The notes beneath the pieces were generated by a model. That model did no database searches. It saw only the letters and a list, made by a program, of their open reading frames with translations, and had not been told where the DNA came from. This document shows positions 1 through 6,324 of a stretch of DNA of 58,543 bases, piece by piece (position 1 is the stretch's first letter; each line of letters begins with the position of its first letter). Position numbers and translations under genes: made by a program. The stretch lies in IMG/VR virus record IMGVR_UViG_3300032241_002115, positions 1 through 58,543 of that record; one strand, given 5' to 3'. The stretch comes from a virus.

Positions 1-140
1 ACAACAACTGCCTCACTGGTAGTAGTTGGATGATCTGTGCTTGATGCTACCGGGCTGTTGCCAGCCAGGCTCATCCAAGCCCACATCACAATCAGTACGA
101 ATGATCCCCGATTAAAAACACGCCCCCAGTTGATAGTCAT
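1..140 (-). CDS. Truncated N-terminus of a membrane or secreted protein
   Basis: An open frame reads leftward from an ATG at 140 and runs off the window edge, giving about 46 residues. It begins MTINWGRVFNRGSFVLIVMW, a basic start followed by a hydrophobic stretch (residues about 13-26) and then a Ser/Thr-rich segment. This fits a signal peptide or a single membrane anchor. The ribosome site is weak (GAGAGTGAG). It would be the last visible gene of the minus-strand block. The rest of the protein lies outside the window, so no function can be assigned. Confidence 0.5.
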   Translation of the reverse strand, partial: MTINWGRVFNRGSFVLIVMWAWMSLAGNSPVASSTDHPTTTSEAVV

Positions 141-207
141 AGGCTATCTCACTCTCTGTCCTTTCGGTAGATTGTTGGTGAACAATCCGTGAACCTTTAG
201 TATACCA

Positions 208-618
208 TCAGCACTCCTCTCGTTCCAGAGTTTCTTCTTGACCCTGCTCGAAGAAGGCCTTGTCGTCACCCCTCAACAGCATCTCAGCCTGCTGATCGGT
301 CAAGCCCATGGTGTAGCCCTCTTCATCACCCATGCCGGTGATGATCACGTCACCACGGATAGCGTACTGATAAATGCTGGGGCTGAGCCCTTTGAGCAAC
401 CAGGGATAGTGCTTGAGGTACAGATCCGAAGCAAACTCGTTGGGATCCAGGCCAATGATATGACCCTCATCGTTACACCACATGTCAACCCCGTAGTTGG
501 GCAGACTAACACAGTCAAAGATGCCATCAACAGCAGTCTTGATCATGCCGTAGCTGGTCTCCTTGGTGAACTTAACCAGTTCACGGGAGTTGTTGGCGCG
601 GATGATAACAGCTTTCAT
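208..618 (-). CDS. Hypothetical protein, 136 aa
   Basis: I do not recognise a family. The start is placed at the internal Met (MKAVIIRANN), because GAGG lies six bases upstream of it; an in-frame ATG at 630 would lie inside the end of the neighbouring gene. The protein is mixed alpha/beta in character with an acidic tail rich in Glu (EEGYTMGL then QGQEETLEREEC). The upstream gene stops at 620-622, almost touching this start, so the two are probably translationally coupled. There are no membrane segments or Cys clusters. Confidence 0.75.
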   Translation of the reverse strand: MKAVIIRANNSRELVKFTKETSYGMIKTAVDGIFDCVSLPNYGVDMWCNDEGHIIGLDPNEFASDLYLKHYPWLLKGLSPSIYQYAIRGDVIITGMGDEEGYTMGLTDQQAEMLLRGDDKAFFEQGQEETLEREEC

Positions 619-619
619 G

Positions 620-781
620 TTATTCCTCATCTTTCATCAGATAGGTAAAGAAACCCATCCCTATTGTTACCATGGACAAGCATGCAGCATTAGCATACTT
701 GCGGTGAGCCAGGTCCAAACACACTGCAACCAGGCTCAATACCAACCAGAACTGCAAGAACCGATAGAAGAAGTTCTGCAT
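620..781 (-). CDS. Small membrane protein, 53 aa
   Basis: This short gene reads from an ATG at 781 with AAGGAG five bases upstream. The product begins MQNFFYRFLQFWLVLSLVAV and has two hydrophobic stretches, residues about 8-23 and 34-48, separated by a short polar segment (DLAHRKYAN). It ends in KDEE. The layout suggests a small inner-membrane protein with one or two helices. Its stop lies two bases before the next start, implying coupled translation. The function is unknown; small membrane proteins of early phage operons often act on host envelope functions, but nothing here shows that. Confidence 0.6.
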   Translation of the reverse strand: MQNFFYRFLQFWLVLSLVAVCLDLAHRKYANAACLSMVTIGMGFFTYLMKDEE

Positions 782-821
782 GTGTCTCCTTGTAGGGTTG
801 ATAACGCCAGCCCAGGCTAAT

Positions 822-932
822 CTAATAACCAGGACAGTAAAAATTTTTCGGCGTCAGTTCAATCAGATCCGCGGAATCTGTGCGCCAAGCAGACAATTCT
901 CCACCAACAACACCTGTGCATTTCAGGGTCAG
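822..932 (-). CDS. Possible small gene lacking an ATG start, ~36 aa
   Basis: A minus-strand frame is open here, with protein-like composition (GELSAWRTDSADLIEL, then TPKNFYCPGY at the end). It has no ATG or GTG start. A CTG at 932 just downstream of AGAAAG is the most plausible start, immediately after the stop of the neighbouring gene. It fills an otherwise empty gap in a tightly packed operon. The reading is tentative, and chance openness cannot be excluded. Confidence 0.25.
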   Translation of the reverse strand: MTLKCTGVVGGELSAWRTDSADLIELTPKNFYCPGY

Positions 933-1117
933 CTTTCTGATTCATAGATGCGAACAGCGTGCATGCAGTTGGTCAGTTGGAACAGATTGGCACTGTCAGC
1001 ACAGTTGAGGCTGGCATTGCGCAGGATCCACTCGTGATCACGGCGACGAGCTTCAGGGATATCCATGGTCTGCATGAGCCTGTCAGCAAACTGCCAGATG
1101 GTTTCCAGTTCTGTCAT
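929..1117 (-). CDS. Hypothetical protein, 62 aa, tandem paralogue of next gene
   Basis: This short, mostly helical protein is clearly related to its upstream neighbour at 1135-1332. Shared pattern: an E-x2-W-Q-x-A-D start, a central D-x-P-x2-R-R-R-D-x2-W-I-L block (residues about 19-32), and a C-terminal T-x-C-M. The two genes therefore arose by tandem duplication. No domain is recognised. It belongs to the minus-strand operon of small genes and sits 17 bases from its paralogue. Confidence 0.7.
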   Translation of the reverse strand: MTELETIWQFADRLMQTMDIPEARRRDHEWILRNASLNCADSANLFQLTNCMHAVRIYESES

Positions 1118-1134
1118 GATTCTCTACCTGTGCA

Positions 1135-1332
1135 TCAGGGTTGCAAGTCCAGGATGAGTTCCATGCAGGTCTGCAGGACCAACATATTTGGAACGAATGG
1201 GGCAAGGGGGAAAGCATACTCCAGGATCCAATCAGGATCCCTGCGCCGTTCCGGTGGGACATCCAACTGGTTCATCGCAAGATCAGCCAGCTGCCAGAGT
1301 TCATTTGCCCGGTAAAGGTTAGTGGTGATCAT
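1135..1332 (-). CDS. Hypothetical protein, 65 aa, tandem paralogue
   Basis: This is a paralogue of the 62-aa protein encoded at 929-1117. Both carry a conserved RRRDxxWIL core and a Cys-Met pair near the C-terminus. It begins MITTNLYRANELWQLADLAM. The middle is helical and the C-terminal half is hydrophobic (FPLAPFVPNMLVLQ). It lies two bases from the stop of the following 155-aa gene, consistent with one polycistronic message. The function is unknown. Confidence 0.7.
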   Translation of the reverse strand: MITTNLYRANELWQLADLAMNQLDVPPERRRDPDWILEYAFPLAPFVPNMLVLQTCMELILDLQP

Positions 1333-1334
1333 GT

Positions 1335-1802
1335 TCAGTCCTGCAGGGTGAAGGCGTACACGGTGCCGCGCACGTTGTCCCAGAGGTCATCCCAACCGGT
1401 GTTGTCAGTGAACACCACACTGTCCACCCGATTGCTGTGAGACCTGCAGGTCCAGATCTGAGGCTCGTCAATCACAGTGTACCCGCCATCGGGGAACACC
1501 TGTTCAACTGGCACTGCCTGCATGCTGTCGGCATCGATTGGCCAGCTGAAGAAACGTTCGGTGTTGTTGAACTCTCGCACGTTCCAGATGCTGGTGTTCA
1601 GGCCAGCGACCCACTCGTCACAGTCAGTGAACTCTGTGAGCAGTGGCACCTTGGCAGTGATGGCACGTTGAGCGGCCTCGAGTGTGGTGAACACACCCAG
1701 CTCGTGCTCCAGTTCCTGCTCGGGAGCTGGCAGTGACAGGCCTGATTGTATGGGCTGGTAGTCCCCGTAAATCCTGGCCAGATAGATCAATTGATCAGTC
1801 AT
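1335..1802 (-). CDS. Hypothetical protein, 155 aa
   Basis: The start is set at MTDQLIYLARIYGDY, because AGGAG lies nine bases upstream; the frame is open further upstream without a better site. The protein is rich in Trp and acidic residues (NTGWDDLWDNVRGTVYAF near the end). A segment at residues about 38-52 (VFTTLEAAQRAITAK) looks like an amphipathic helix. No family is recognised. It is part of the minus-strand operon between the small paralogue pair and the 136-aa gene upstream. Confidence 0.7.
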   Translation of the reverse strand: MTDQLIYLARIYGDYQPIQSGLSLPAPEQELEHELGVFTTLEAAQRAITAKVPLLTEFTDCDEWVAGLNTSIWNVREFNNTERFFSWPIDADSMQAVPVEQVFPDGGYTVIDEPQIWTCRSHSNRVDSVVFTDNTGWDDLWDNVRGTVYAFTLQD

Positions 1803-1868
1803 TGGTTGTCTCCTAGTGTTGGTGTGATGCTTGAGGTCAGGCAGGTGTACTGCCAAACCCCTGCCGCA

Positions 1869-2279
1869 TCAGTTGCCCAGCAGTTCTTCCAGGGTGTCTG
1901 GAACCCTGCTGGTGTGGGTGTGGTGAGCGTTTACCTGAGCAACGATCTCATCGAAGTTAGTATTGATCCACAGGATACCTGCGTAGTCCAGCTCATGTGT
2001 GATGCCATGAACCATGTCGTGCATGGTGAACATCACTTCTACAGCCAGGTCAGTCCCCGGGCATTCATCGGTGTGCCCGCCGGACTGCTTGCAGGGTGAG
2101 TCAGGCTCATCCTTGCACAGCTCCCGGGCTTTCTCCCGCAGATTCAACTTGTAGGTGAAAAAGATCTGCTGTTCGTTGAAACCAGCCTGGAGTGACAGCT
2201 TGTTCTGATAGGGATGATCTCTGCTCAGGTGCCACAACAGTTCATCAATCGTTGTTGGGCTGGGCATCTGCTGGGTCAT
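1869..2279 (-). CDS. Hypothetical protein, 136 aa
   Basis: The start MTQQMPSPTTIDELLWHLS is chosen because its ATG overlaps the TGA of the upstream gene (GTGATGA) and AGAGGT precedes it. The middle contains Cys residues (ELCKDEPDSPC then DECPG), possibly a metal or disulphide site. The second half is rich in His, Asn and acidic residues (VNAHHTHTSRVPDT). No family is recognised. The same stop/start junction sequence recurs at the next gene boundary. Confidence 0.7.
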   Translation of the reverse strand: MTQQMPSPTTIDELLWHLSRDHPYQNKLSLQAGFNEQQIFFTYKLNLREKARELCKDEPDSPCKQSGGHTDECPGTDLAVEVMFTMHDMVHGITHELDYAGILWINTNFDEIVAQVNAHHTHTSRVPDTLEELLGN

Positions 2280-2980
2280 CACAGCACCTCTCTTTCTTTC
2301 CGTCTGAGTTCCATCAGCTCTTCCCATCTTTTATAGCTGTACTCTTGAACCTGATACTCGATCTCACATAGCTGTGTGATTATAGCCCCGAGTTGTTCCG
2401 GTATAACATCATGGTTGGTATTGTTGAAACCAAACTTATCGATAGCAACACGTGCAATGTATGTTTGAATCATTTCGATGTTGTCACCGATAGCATCAAG
2501 AGCTGCTGCCAGTGGATCACCTGGAGTACACTCATTGTAGTAGTGATTACCGGATGGGCGCCACTTGCCGCGTGGTTCACCGAGCTTGGTTCCATAGCTG
2601 CTCTTGTCATTCCAGCCACTGTTCAGGGTGTACTCACCGCAGGCACAGCTGGTCATGATATCCTGCTTAGCACGTACAAGCTTGCGGGAGAATGAGATGA
2701 GTTCATCCCAGGCTGGTACAACAGGCAGCAGCTCAAGGTCAACCAGCTCAGTACCCTTAAGAGCAGTGAACAAACCATCTTGCACACAGCGACCACGTTC
2801 ATCAGCCTCACAGTGCTCAGTACCATGTGAGTGCCAGTGCTCTTTGAGGGCACTAACATGCCGATCAATGTCATCCACAGGATGATCTAGCACAGCTGAG
2901 AACTGCTGGAGCACCTGTTGCCAGATGTAGTTGTACTTGGCATTCAGATGCTGTACGTAGGGACGCTGATCGATTCTCAT
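2279..2980 (-). CDS. Hypothetical protein, 233 aa
   Basis: The start MRIDQRPYVQHLNAKYNYIW is chosen because it overlaps the upstream stop codon in the junction GAGGTGCTGTGATGA. The product is largely helical with two Cys-containing patches (HCEADERGRC around residues 55-65 and SCACGEY around 110), which could bind metal. The C-terminal 60 residues are Glu/Arg-rich and probably helical, ending RKEREVL. No family is recognised. It is translationally coupled to both neighbours. Confidence 0.7.
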   Translation of the reverse strand: MRIDQRPYVQHLNAKYNYIWQQVLQQFSAVLDHPVDDIDRHVSALKEHWHSHGTEHCEADERGRCVQDGLFTALKGTELVDLELLPVVPAWDELISFSRKLVRAKQDIMTSCACGEYTLNSGWNDKSSYGTKLGEPRGKWRPSGNHYYNECTPGDPLAAALDAIGDNIEMIQTYIARVAIDKFGFNNTNHDVIPEQLGAIITQLCEIEYQVQEYSYKRWEELMELRRKEREVL

Positions 2981-3465
2981 CACAGCACCTCCATTGGCAC
3001 TCGATGTGTCTCGAACAGGTGAGCAAGGCTGCGGGTTATGCGCTGGTGATTGCACACACGATCAATGCTGGTACCATCACGCAACAGATAGGGCTGGGTA
3101 ACCCACTTGCCCTGATCAACACTCTGATCGATCAATGACCACTGCTCGGTCAACAGATCGTACAGTGGTTCAATGGTCTGCCAGTTGTCGGGAGTCCAGG
3201 CACTGGGCAGACAGGGATCAAGATCAACCCACTGCTTGCGAGTCCAGTCGTTAGAACCACGAGCACTGGTGACCTGCTCCAGCTGGAAGAAACGTGGGCG
3301 GGAACCCCACAAGATCCCCCAGTGGATATGAATACGACCCGCACCGTAGAGCACGGGCTGCTCGGCTTGGAAACGCTGCCAACCATCAGCAGTGTAACCC
3401 TGCCAGCAATCAACCATGAGATCCCACACAGGGATAGTCATGGGTACTACCGGTTGCTTACTCAT
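2980..3465 (-). CDS. Hypothetical protein, 161 aa
   Basis: The start MSKQPVVPMTIPVWDLM is preceded by a perfect GGAGGTG six bases upstream and is preferred to the longer frame. The product is unusually rich in Trp (WDLMVDCWQGYTADGWQRF, then HWGILWGSRPRF). It ends VPMEVL, matching the end of the next protein (REREVL), because the two genes share one junction sequence. It is the first gene of its transcription unit; the region upstream (3466-3651) holds inverted repeats. The function is unknown. Confidence 0.72.
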   Translation of the reverse strand: MSKQPVVPMTIPVWDLMVDCWQGYTADGWQRFQAEQPVLYGAGRIHIHWGILWGSRPRFFQLEQVTSARGSNDWTRKQWVDLDPCLPSAWTPDNWQTIEPLYDLLTEQWSLIDQSVDQGKWVTQPYLLRDGTSIDRVCNHQRITRSLAHLFETHRVPMEVL

Positions 3466-3618
3466 CTGACACCTCCAGGTATCAACTGGACCAAGTGAAC
3501 GGTTCACACAGGCCCACACTCAGGCAGCATATGACTGCAGGAGTGCACTGCATCCCCCAACAAGATCATCAGGGGACATATATGAGGCTAACTTAAACCT
3601 GCTAGCCCTGACCTTGGA

Positions 3619-3639
3619 CTTGTTTATGTAATAAACAAG
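3619..3639. promoter_or_regulatory. 21-bp inverted repeat, possible operator
   Basis: A perfect 9-bp inverted repeat, CTTGTTTAT-GTA-ATAAACAAG, sits in the spacer between the mini-zinc gene and the downstream minus-strand operon. No T-run follows on either strand, so a protein-binding operator is more likely than a terminator. A nearby GCTAACTTA (3587-3595) recurs at 4421-4429 in the origin-like region. Confidence 0.4.
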
Positions 3640-3651
3640 GACCCGATTAGC

Positions 3652-3804
3652 TTAGGTCATGTCAATCACCTCCTCTGATGTTTCACGTGAAACATTTGTG
3701 CGTACACATGCACACAACCAGCTGGTACAGGGTTCTACATGCCACTCAACAGGGTGGTCACACAGATCACACCAGTTGGCAGATGTTTCACGTGAAACAT
3801 TCAT
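3652..3804 (-). CDS. 50-aa Cys-rich mini-protein with two embedded parS sites
   Basis: The ATG at 3804 overlaps the stop of the upstream 70-aa gene (ATGA). The product begins MNVSRETSANWCDLC and ends NVSRETSEEVIDMT. Four Cys residues or more (C-x2-C near 12-15, then C26, C31, C33) suggest a zinc-binding knuckle. The hexapeptide NVSRET occurs twice because a perfect TGTTTCACGTGAAACA palindrome lies in frame at each end of the gene. This gene may exist mainly to carry centromere sites, or the sites may simply be tolerated by the reading frame. No homologue is recognised. Confidence 0.6.
   Translation of the reverse strand: MNVSRETSANWCDLCDHPVEWHVEPCTSWLCACVRTNVSRETSEEVIDMT
3679..3694. promoter_or_regulatory. 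parS: parS-type ParB site 1
   Basis: TGTTTCACGTGAAACA is an exact 16-bp palindrome identical to the chromosomal parS consensus that host ParB (Spo0J) proteins bind in most bacteria. It lies near the 3' end of the 50-codon gene at 3652-3804 and encodes NVSRET there. Confidence 0.85.
3784..3799. promoter_or_regulatory. parS: parS-type ParB site 2
   Basis: This is a second exact copy of TGTTTCACGTGAAACA, 105 bases from the first. It overlaps codons 2-7 of the 50-codon gene. Clustered parS copies favour ParB spreading on chromosomes and plasmids. Confidence 0.85.
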
Positions 3805-4013
3805 GACTGCACCGGGGTGATGAATGCACCGATCAAGTGACTGGTCAGTTCAACCACGTCCATGTGATGCTCGCGGATACTTCTCCACTGCTTGCAGATT
3901 TCGCAGGTACGGGTATCAGCTTCACACCGTTCCAGTTGTGGTTCGATGATATTCACCACCTGAGCTAGCAGTCTGTCACTGATCTCCAGCAGTGTTGCGA
4001 TGTCTTCTGTCAT
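3801..4013 (-). CDS. Hypothetical protein, 70 aa
   Basis: This small helical protein begins MTEDIATLLEISDRLLAQVV and has a central C-x7-C-x2-C patch (CEADTRTCEIC) and a His-rich bend (REHHMDVVEL). AAAGGA precedes the start by nine bases. Its stop overlaps the start of the mini-zinc gene, so the pair should be co-translated. No family is recognised. The Cys cluster could bind zinc. Confidence 0.65.
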   Translation of the reverse strand: MTEDIATLLEISDRLLAQVVNIIEPQLERCEADTRTCEICKQWRSIREHHMDVVELTSHLIGAFITPVQS

Positions 4014-4025
4014 GGGTTTTTCCTT

Positions 4026-4283
4026 TCACTCGGGTTGGATGGATTCGTACACCGGTTCCCAGCGCATGAGCACAGTTCCTGTGCACAGCATGAGATTCTC
4101 ACTGAGCTTGAACTCCAGGTGCATGTAGCCCTGCTCGTTCAGCACAGTACGCATCTCCAGGTACTTGTACACGGTTGGCATGCCCTGTGTGCTGTGGGTA
4201 ACGGTACTGGCATCAGCATCCACCAGGTACCAGTCACTGTGATCCACGCTCAGGTAGTACCTGTTCCAGGCTTTCACTTGCAT
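4026..4283 (-). CDS. Hypothetical protein, 85 aa
   Basis: This beta-rich small protein begins MQVKAWNRYYLSVDHSDWYL and alternates hydrophobic and polar residues, as expected for a compact beta fold. GAGAGG lies seven bases upstream of the ATG, and the third parS site lies just upstream of that. It is the first gene after the origin-like region. No function is recognised. A competing 26-codon frame starting MFHVKH inside the parS site overlaps it out of frame and is not preferred. Confidence 0.65.
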   Translation of the reverse strand: MQVKAWNRYYLSVDHSDWYLVDADASTVTHSTQGMPTVYKYLEMRTVLNEQGYMHLEFKLSENLMLCTGTVLMRWEPVYESIQPE

Positions 4284-4297
4284 GATATTCCTCTCTA

Positions 4298-4313
4298 TGT
4301 TTCACGTGAAACA
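4298..4313. promoter_or_regulatory. parS: parS-type ParB site 3
   Basis: This is the third exact TGTTTCACGTGAAACA, located in non-coding DNA immediately beside two DnaA boxes. Adjacent parS and DnaA boxes are typical of bacterial chromosome origin regions and unusual in a phage. Confidence 0.85.
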
Positions 4314-4315
4314 TG

Positions 4316-4335
4316 TTGTCCACAAGTTATCCACA
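4316..4335 (+). promoter_or_regulatory. Two tandem DnaA boxes
   Basis: TTGTCCACA (4316-4324) and TTATCCACA (4327-4335) are directly repeated. The second is the universal DnaA consensus, and the first is the form frequent in high-GC actinobacteria. They follow the third parS site with a two-base gap. Confidence 0.7.
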
Positions 4336-4426
4336 GGTATGAATAACTTATTGATGGGTGGCATACTGTTGACCCAGGTATGCCAGCTGGACCCTGTTAT
4401 TCTAGATACAGGGAAACTAAGCTAAC

Positions 4427-5335
4427 TTAGTTAGCTGATGGTGCCGCTGCAGCGATGGCAGCCTGCTGGTCCAGCAGCACACGCATGGCCTGCCAGAACA
4501 CCAGCTGACCCTTGTAGCTGCCACGGATGCTGTTCGCAGCCAGGCTGGGCTCGGTCTGAACCACCTGACGGAACTGCGCGTAGGCATCGCTAGCGACAAC
4601 ACGCTTGATCATGGTGTTGATCAGGTCGGTATTGCCGAGTGCGCTGACCACCAGCTGACCACCACGGTACAGGGTGTACCCGGTGCTGCCGTCGCTCATC
4701 ACCTGTGGGTACAGGTTGATGTCGCCGGACTGACCACCGATGCGGTCCTGCTCACGCCAGGTCGGCTCCGCGAACGGAGTGGTCGGGTCAAGCGTGCCCA
4801 GGTGGACCTGGTAGCTGAGCTTGCCGTCGAGGTCAGGACGCAAGTCGCTGACGATCTTGACCAGCTGACGCTGCTTGAGGTAGGGCTTGCGGTACTCGAA
4901 CGTCGAGTCGACCGTGTTGCCTGACTTGAGCAGCTGCATGAGCCGGATGACCTTGGCAGCGTAGGTGACCTGCTCGCGGGTATACATCTCGTACACCTGA
5001 CCAGACTCGATACCCTGAGTCTGAGCAGTGACCACGCTGTCCTGGATCACCTTGACGTAGTTGATCCCGACGCTGGCGAGCAGCTGGGCAGTGTCCAGCA
5101 GCACGCTGTTGTCTTGGACAGCACGTGCGTTGCTACCGAAGTAGCTGGTGAGCCAGGCCAGGGCCGCTGCTGCTTCTGCAGCGACGGCTTCTGCCGAGGT
5201 CTCGTCGGTGTCCGCTGCCGAGTTGGTCTCGGCGTTGGTTGCCTCGAGGTTGGTGTCGAGGTTCTCGGTGGCTGCCGAGTCAGTGTTGTCAACCGTGACA
5301 ACTTCCTGGGTGCCCGAAGGCTGACCGTTCGTCAA
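4427..5335 (-). CDS. Hypothetical acidic/Ala-rich protein, 302 aa, TTG start
   Basis: The only sensible start is a TTG at 5335 with AGGAG seven bases upstream. The first 60 residues are low-complexity Thr/Ala/Glu/Asp-rich (NTDSAATENLDTNLEATN), then an Ala run (AAEAAAALAW). The rest is a folded helical region with a Gly-rich loop (RIGGQSGDINLYPQ) and an Ala-rich tail. GC is visibly higher than in neighbouring genes. Its length and solo position next to the origin-like region suggest an abundant protein. No family is recognised; a nucleoid or structural role is only a guess. Confidence 0.75.
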   Translation of the reverse strand: MTNGQPSGTQEVVTVDNTDSAATENLDTNLEATNAETNSAADTDETSAEAVAAEAAAALAWLTSYFGSNARAVQDNSVLLDTAQLLASVGINYVKVIQDSVVTAQTQGIESGQVYEMYTREQVTYAAKVIRLMQLLKSGNTVDSTFEYRKPYLKQRQLVKIVSDLRPDLDGKLSYQVHLGTLDPTTPFAEPTWREQDRIGGQSGDINLYPQVMSDGSTGYTLYRGGQLVVSALGNTDLINTMIKRVVASDAYAQFRQVVQTEPSLAANSIRGSYKGQLVFWQAMRVLLDQQAAIAAAAPSAN

Positions 5336-5418
5336 TGTATGACTCCTGATCGTGCATCAGAATGCTGATGCGCCAATGCCACACTTGTGGCGGTACTGCA
5401 CTGCATGCTTCCCAGCAT
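5332..5418 (-). CDS. Candidate tiny ORF, 28 aa
   Basis: The ATG at 5418 directly follows the stop of the 41-aa frame, and this frame ends in a TGA that overlaps the TTG start of the 302-aa gene. GGGAGAG lies upstream. The product begins MLGSMQCSTATSVALAHQ. It may be a leader peptide coupling translation of the large gene. Its shortness makes this tentative. Confidence 0.3.
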   Translation of the reverse strand: MLGSMQCSTATSVALAHQHSDARSGVIH

Positions 5419-5544
5419 TCAGCATCTCTCCCAACCTGTGCACAGGCAGGAAGACTGGTGTGCTATACGCACATGACTGACCACGAACCTGAGCTCGTGA
5501 TCAGATAGTGCGTACTGCAGGGGTGGAGCACCCCGGTGCTGCAT
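5419..5544 (-). CDS. Candidate small ORF, 41 aa
   Basis: The ATG at 5544 lies nine bases after GGAG. The product begins MQHRGAPPLQYALSDHELRF and ends with C-x-C and C residues (SSCLCTGWERC). It abuts the next tiny frame with no gap. The interval 5336-5580 is otherwise without a gene and contains several short inverted repeats, so an RNA-level role for the region is also possible. Confidence 0.35.
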   Translation of the reverse strand: MQHRGAPPLQYALSDHELRFVVSHVRIAHQSSCLCTGWERC

Positions 5545-5580
5545 CTGCAGCTACTCCACTACTTACGTGACGGTGGGGCA

Positions 5581-5820
5581 TCAGATGAGCCCAGCAGCCT
5601 GAAGAGCTGCAGCCATGCTGTTGTTGCTGACCTGCACCTCCAAGGAACGCTGCTTGAACTCTGCGAGGTCTTGCAGGGTTGCTTCCAGCTTCTGCTCACG
5701 AGCAGCGTTGCTCTGGCGACGGCTCTTGACTTCGACCGGCTGATCGATCTTGCTCAAGAGCTGACGGCCCCAGGCATCACTGGTCTCGCTGACAGCGTGA
5801 ATGATGGGTGGGTTTGACAT
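5581..5820 (-). CDS. Hypothetical helical protein, 79 aa
   Basis: The start MSNPPIIHAVSETSDAWGRQ is set by a near-perfect AGGAGGTGA eight bases upstream. The middle and C-terminal part form a likely coiled coil (REQKLEATLQDLAEFKQRSL), ending in a short Ala-rich tail. It is basic in the centre (KSRRQSNAARE). No family is recognised. It lies between a Cys-rich 48-aa gene and the region of tiny frames. Confidence 0.7.
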   Translation of the reverse strand: MSNPPIIHAVSETSDAWGRQLLSKIDQPVEVKSRRQSNAAREQKLEATLQDLAEFKQRSLEVQVSNNSMAAALQAAGLI

Positions 5821-5871
5821 ATGTTTTTCACCTCCTTTACAGGTGAGTTGGGACGGGACACTGGGCATGAG

Positions 5872-6018
5872 CTACTTGTTCTTGACTGGCTCAGCCAAGA
5901 AGTAGTGCTCAGCGCACACACGCTCGTGCATGGTGCCGGCGAACGATGGACGACAGAACTCGCCATCATTCTGACAAGCACGCTCGAGACGCTTGTCGTA
6001 GTAGGTGCACTTGTGCAT
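5872..6018 (-). CDS. Cys-rich mini-protein, 48 aa
   Basis: The gene reads from an ATG at 6018 preceded by a perfect GGAGG. The product begins MHKCTYYDKRLERACQNDGE and contains Cys at positions about 4, 15, 22 and 35, with His nearby (MHERVCAEHYF). Spaced single Cys residues suggest a small zinc-binding or disulphide-stabilised fold. It is one of several such mini-proteins in the leftward block. The function is unknown. Confidence 0.7.
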   Translation of the reverse strand: MHKCTYYDKRLERACQNDGEFCRPSFAGTMHERVCAEHYFLAEPVKNK

Positions 6019-6060
6019 GACTACCACCTCCTTTCTACTAGTAGGGACAGGACGAATGAG

Positions 6061-6297
6061 TTAGCCGCGGAAGCCCCGGATCAACCGAGGGTGCTTGCGG
6101 TTGCGACGCAGCTGACTCTTGAACCGGCGCAGCTCTCGACGTGCCTCTCGGTACTTGTCGCGTGCCAGATCTGTGGCCTCGCTCTGGTTCTGCACCCGGA
6201 ACCCAACGCAGCTCAGGCAGAACTGCAGATCGGTCAACCTGCGCTGAGTGTAGAACTCAGCCGTGCAGTTGACGCACGTGCTTGGCTTGATCGCCAT
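6061..6297 (-). CDS. Zinc-ribbon protein, 78 aa
   Basis: The start is MAIKPSTCVNC, since AAGGAG lies at a suitable distance; an ATG three codons upstream is too close to it. The N-terminal half has C-x2-C at residues 8-11 and C-x2-C at about 27-30, a classic four-Cys zinc ribbon. The C-terminal half is a strongly basic helix (REARRELRRFKSQLRRNRKH) likely to bind nucleic acid. Such small phage proteins often act as transcription or RNA-binding factors. The message region just upstream forms strong hairpins. Confidence 0.75.
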   Translation of the reverse strand: MAIKPSTCVNCTAEFYTQRRLTDLQFCLSCVGFRVQNQSEATDLARDKYREARRELRRFKSQLRRNRKHPRLIRGFRG

Positions 6298-6324
6298 GAC
6301 TATCATCTCCTTGTGGGATTGACT

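Larger units (their letters stand above)
4298..4436. other. Candidate replication origin / centromere region
   Basis: Over 140 bases the non-coding DNA holds a parS site (4298-4313), DnaA boxes TTGTCCACA (4316-4324) and TTATCCACA (4327-4335), and an AT-rich patch (4337-4352). It also holds an 8-bp inverted repeat TGGCATAC/GTATGCCA (4359-4385), a CCCTGT/ACAGGG dyad (4392-4413) and AGCTAAC-TTA-GTTAGCT (4420-4436). The density of cis elements suggests an origin or partition locus. Whether replication starts here cannot be seen from sequence alone. It may also hold the promoter for the genes from 4283 leftward. Confidence 0.5.

Noticed and set aside
4298-4375. A 26-codon minus-strand frame MFHVKH... 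starting in the third parS site
   Set aside because: It overlaps the 85-aa gene out of frame and lacks a ribosome site of its own. The MFHVK opening simply reflects the palindrome.
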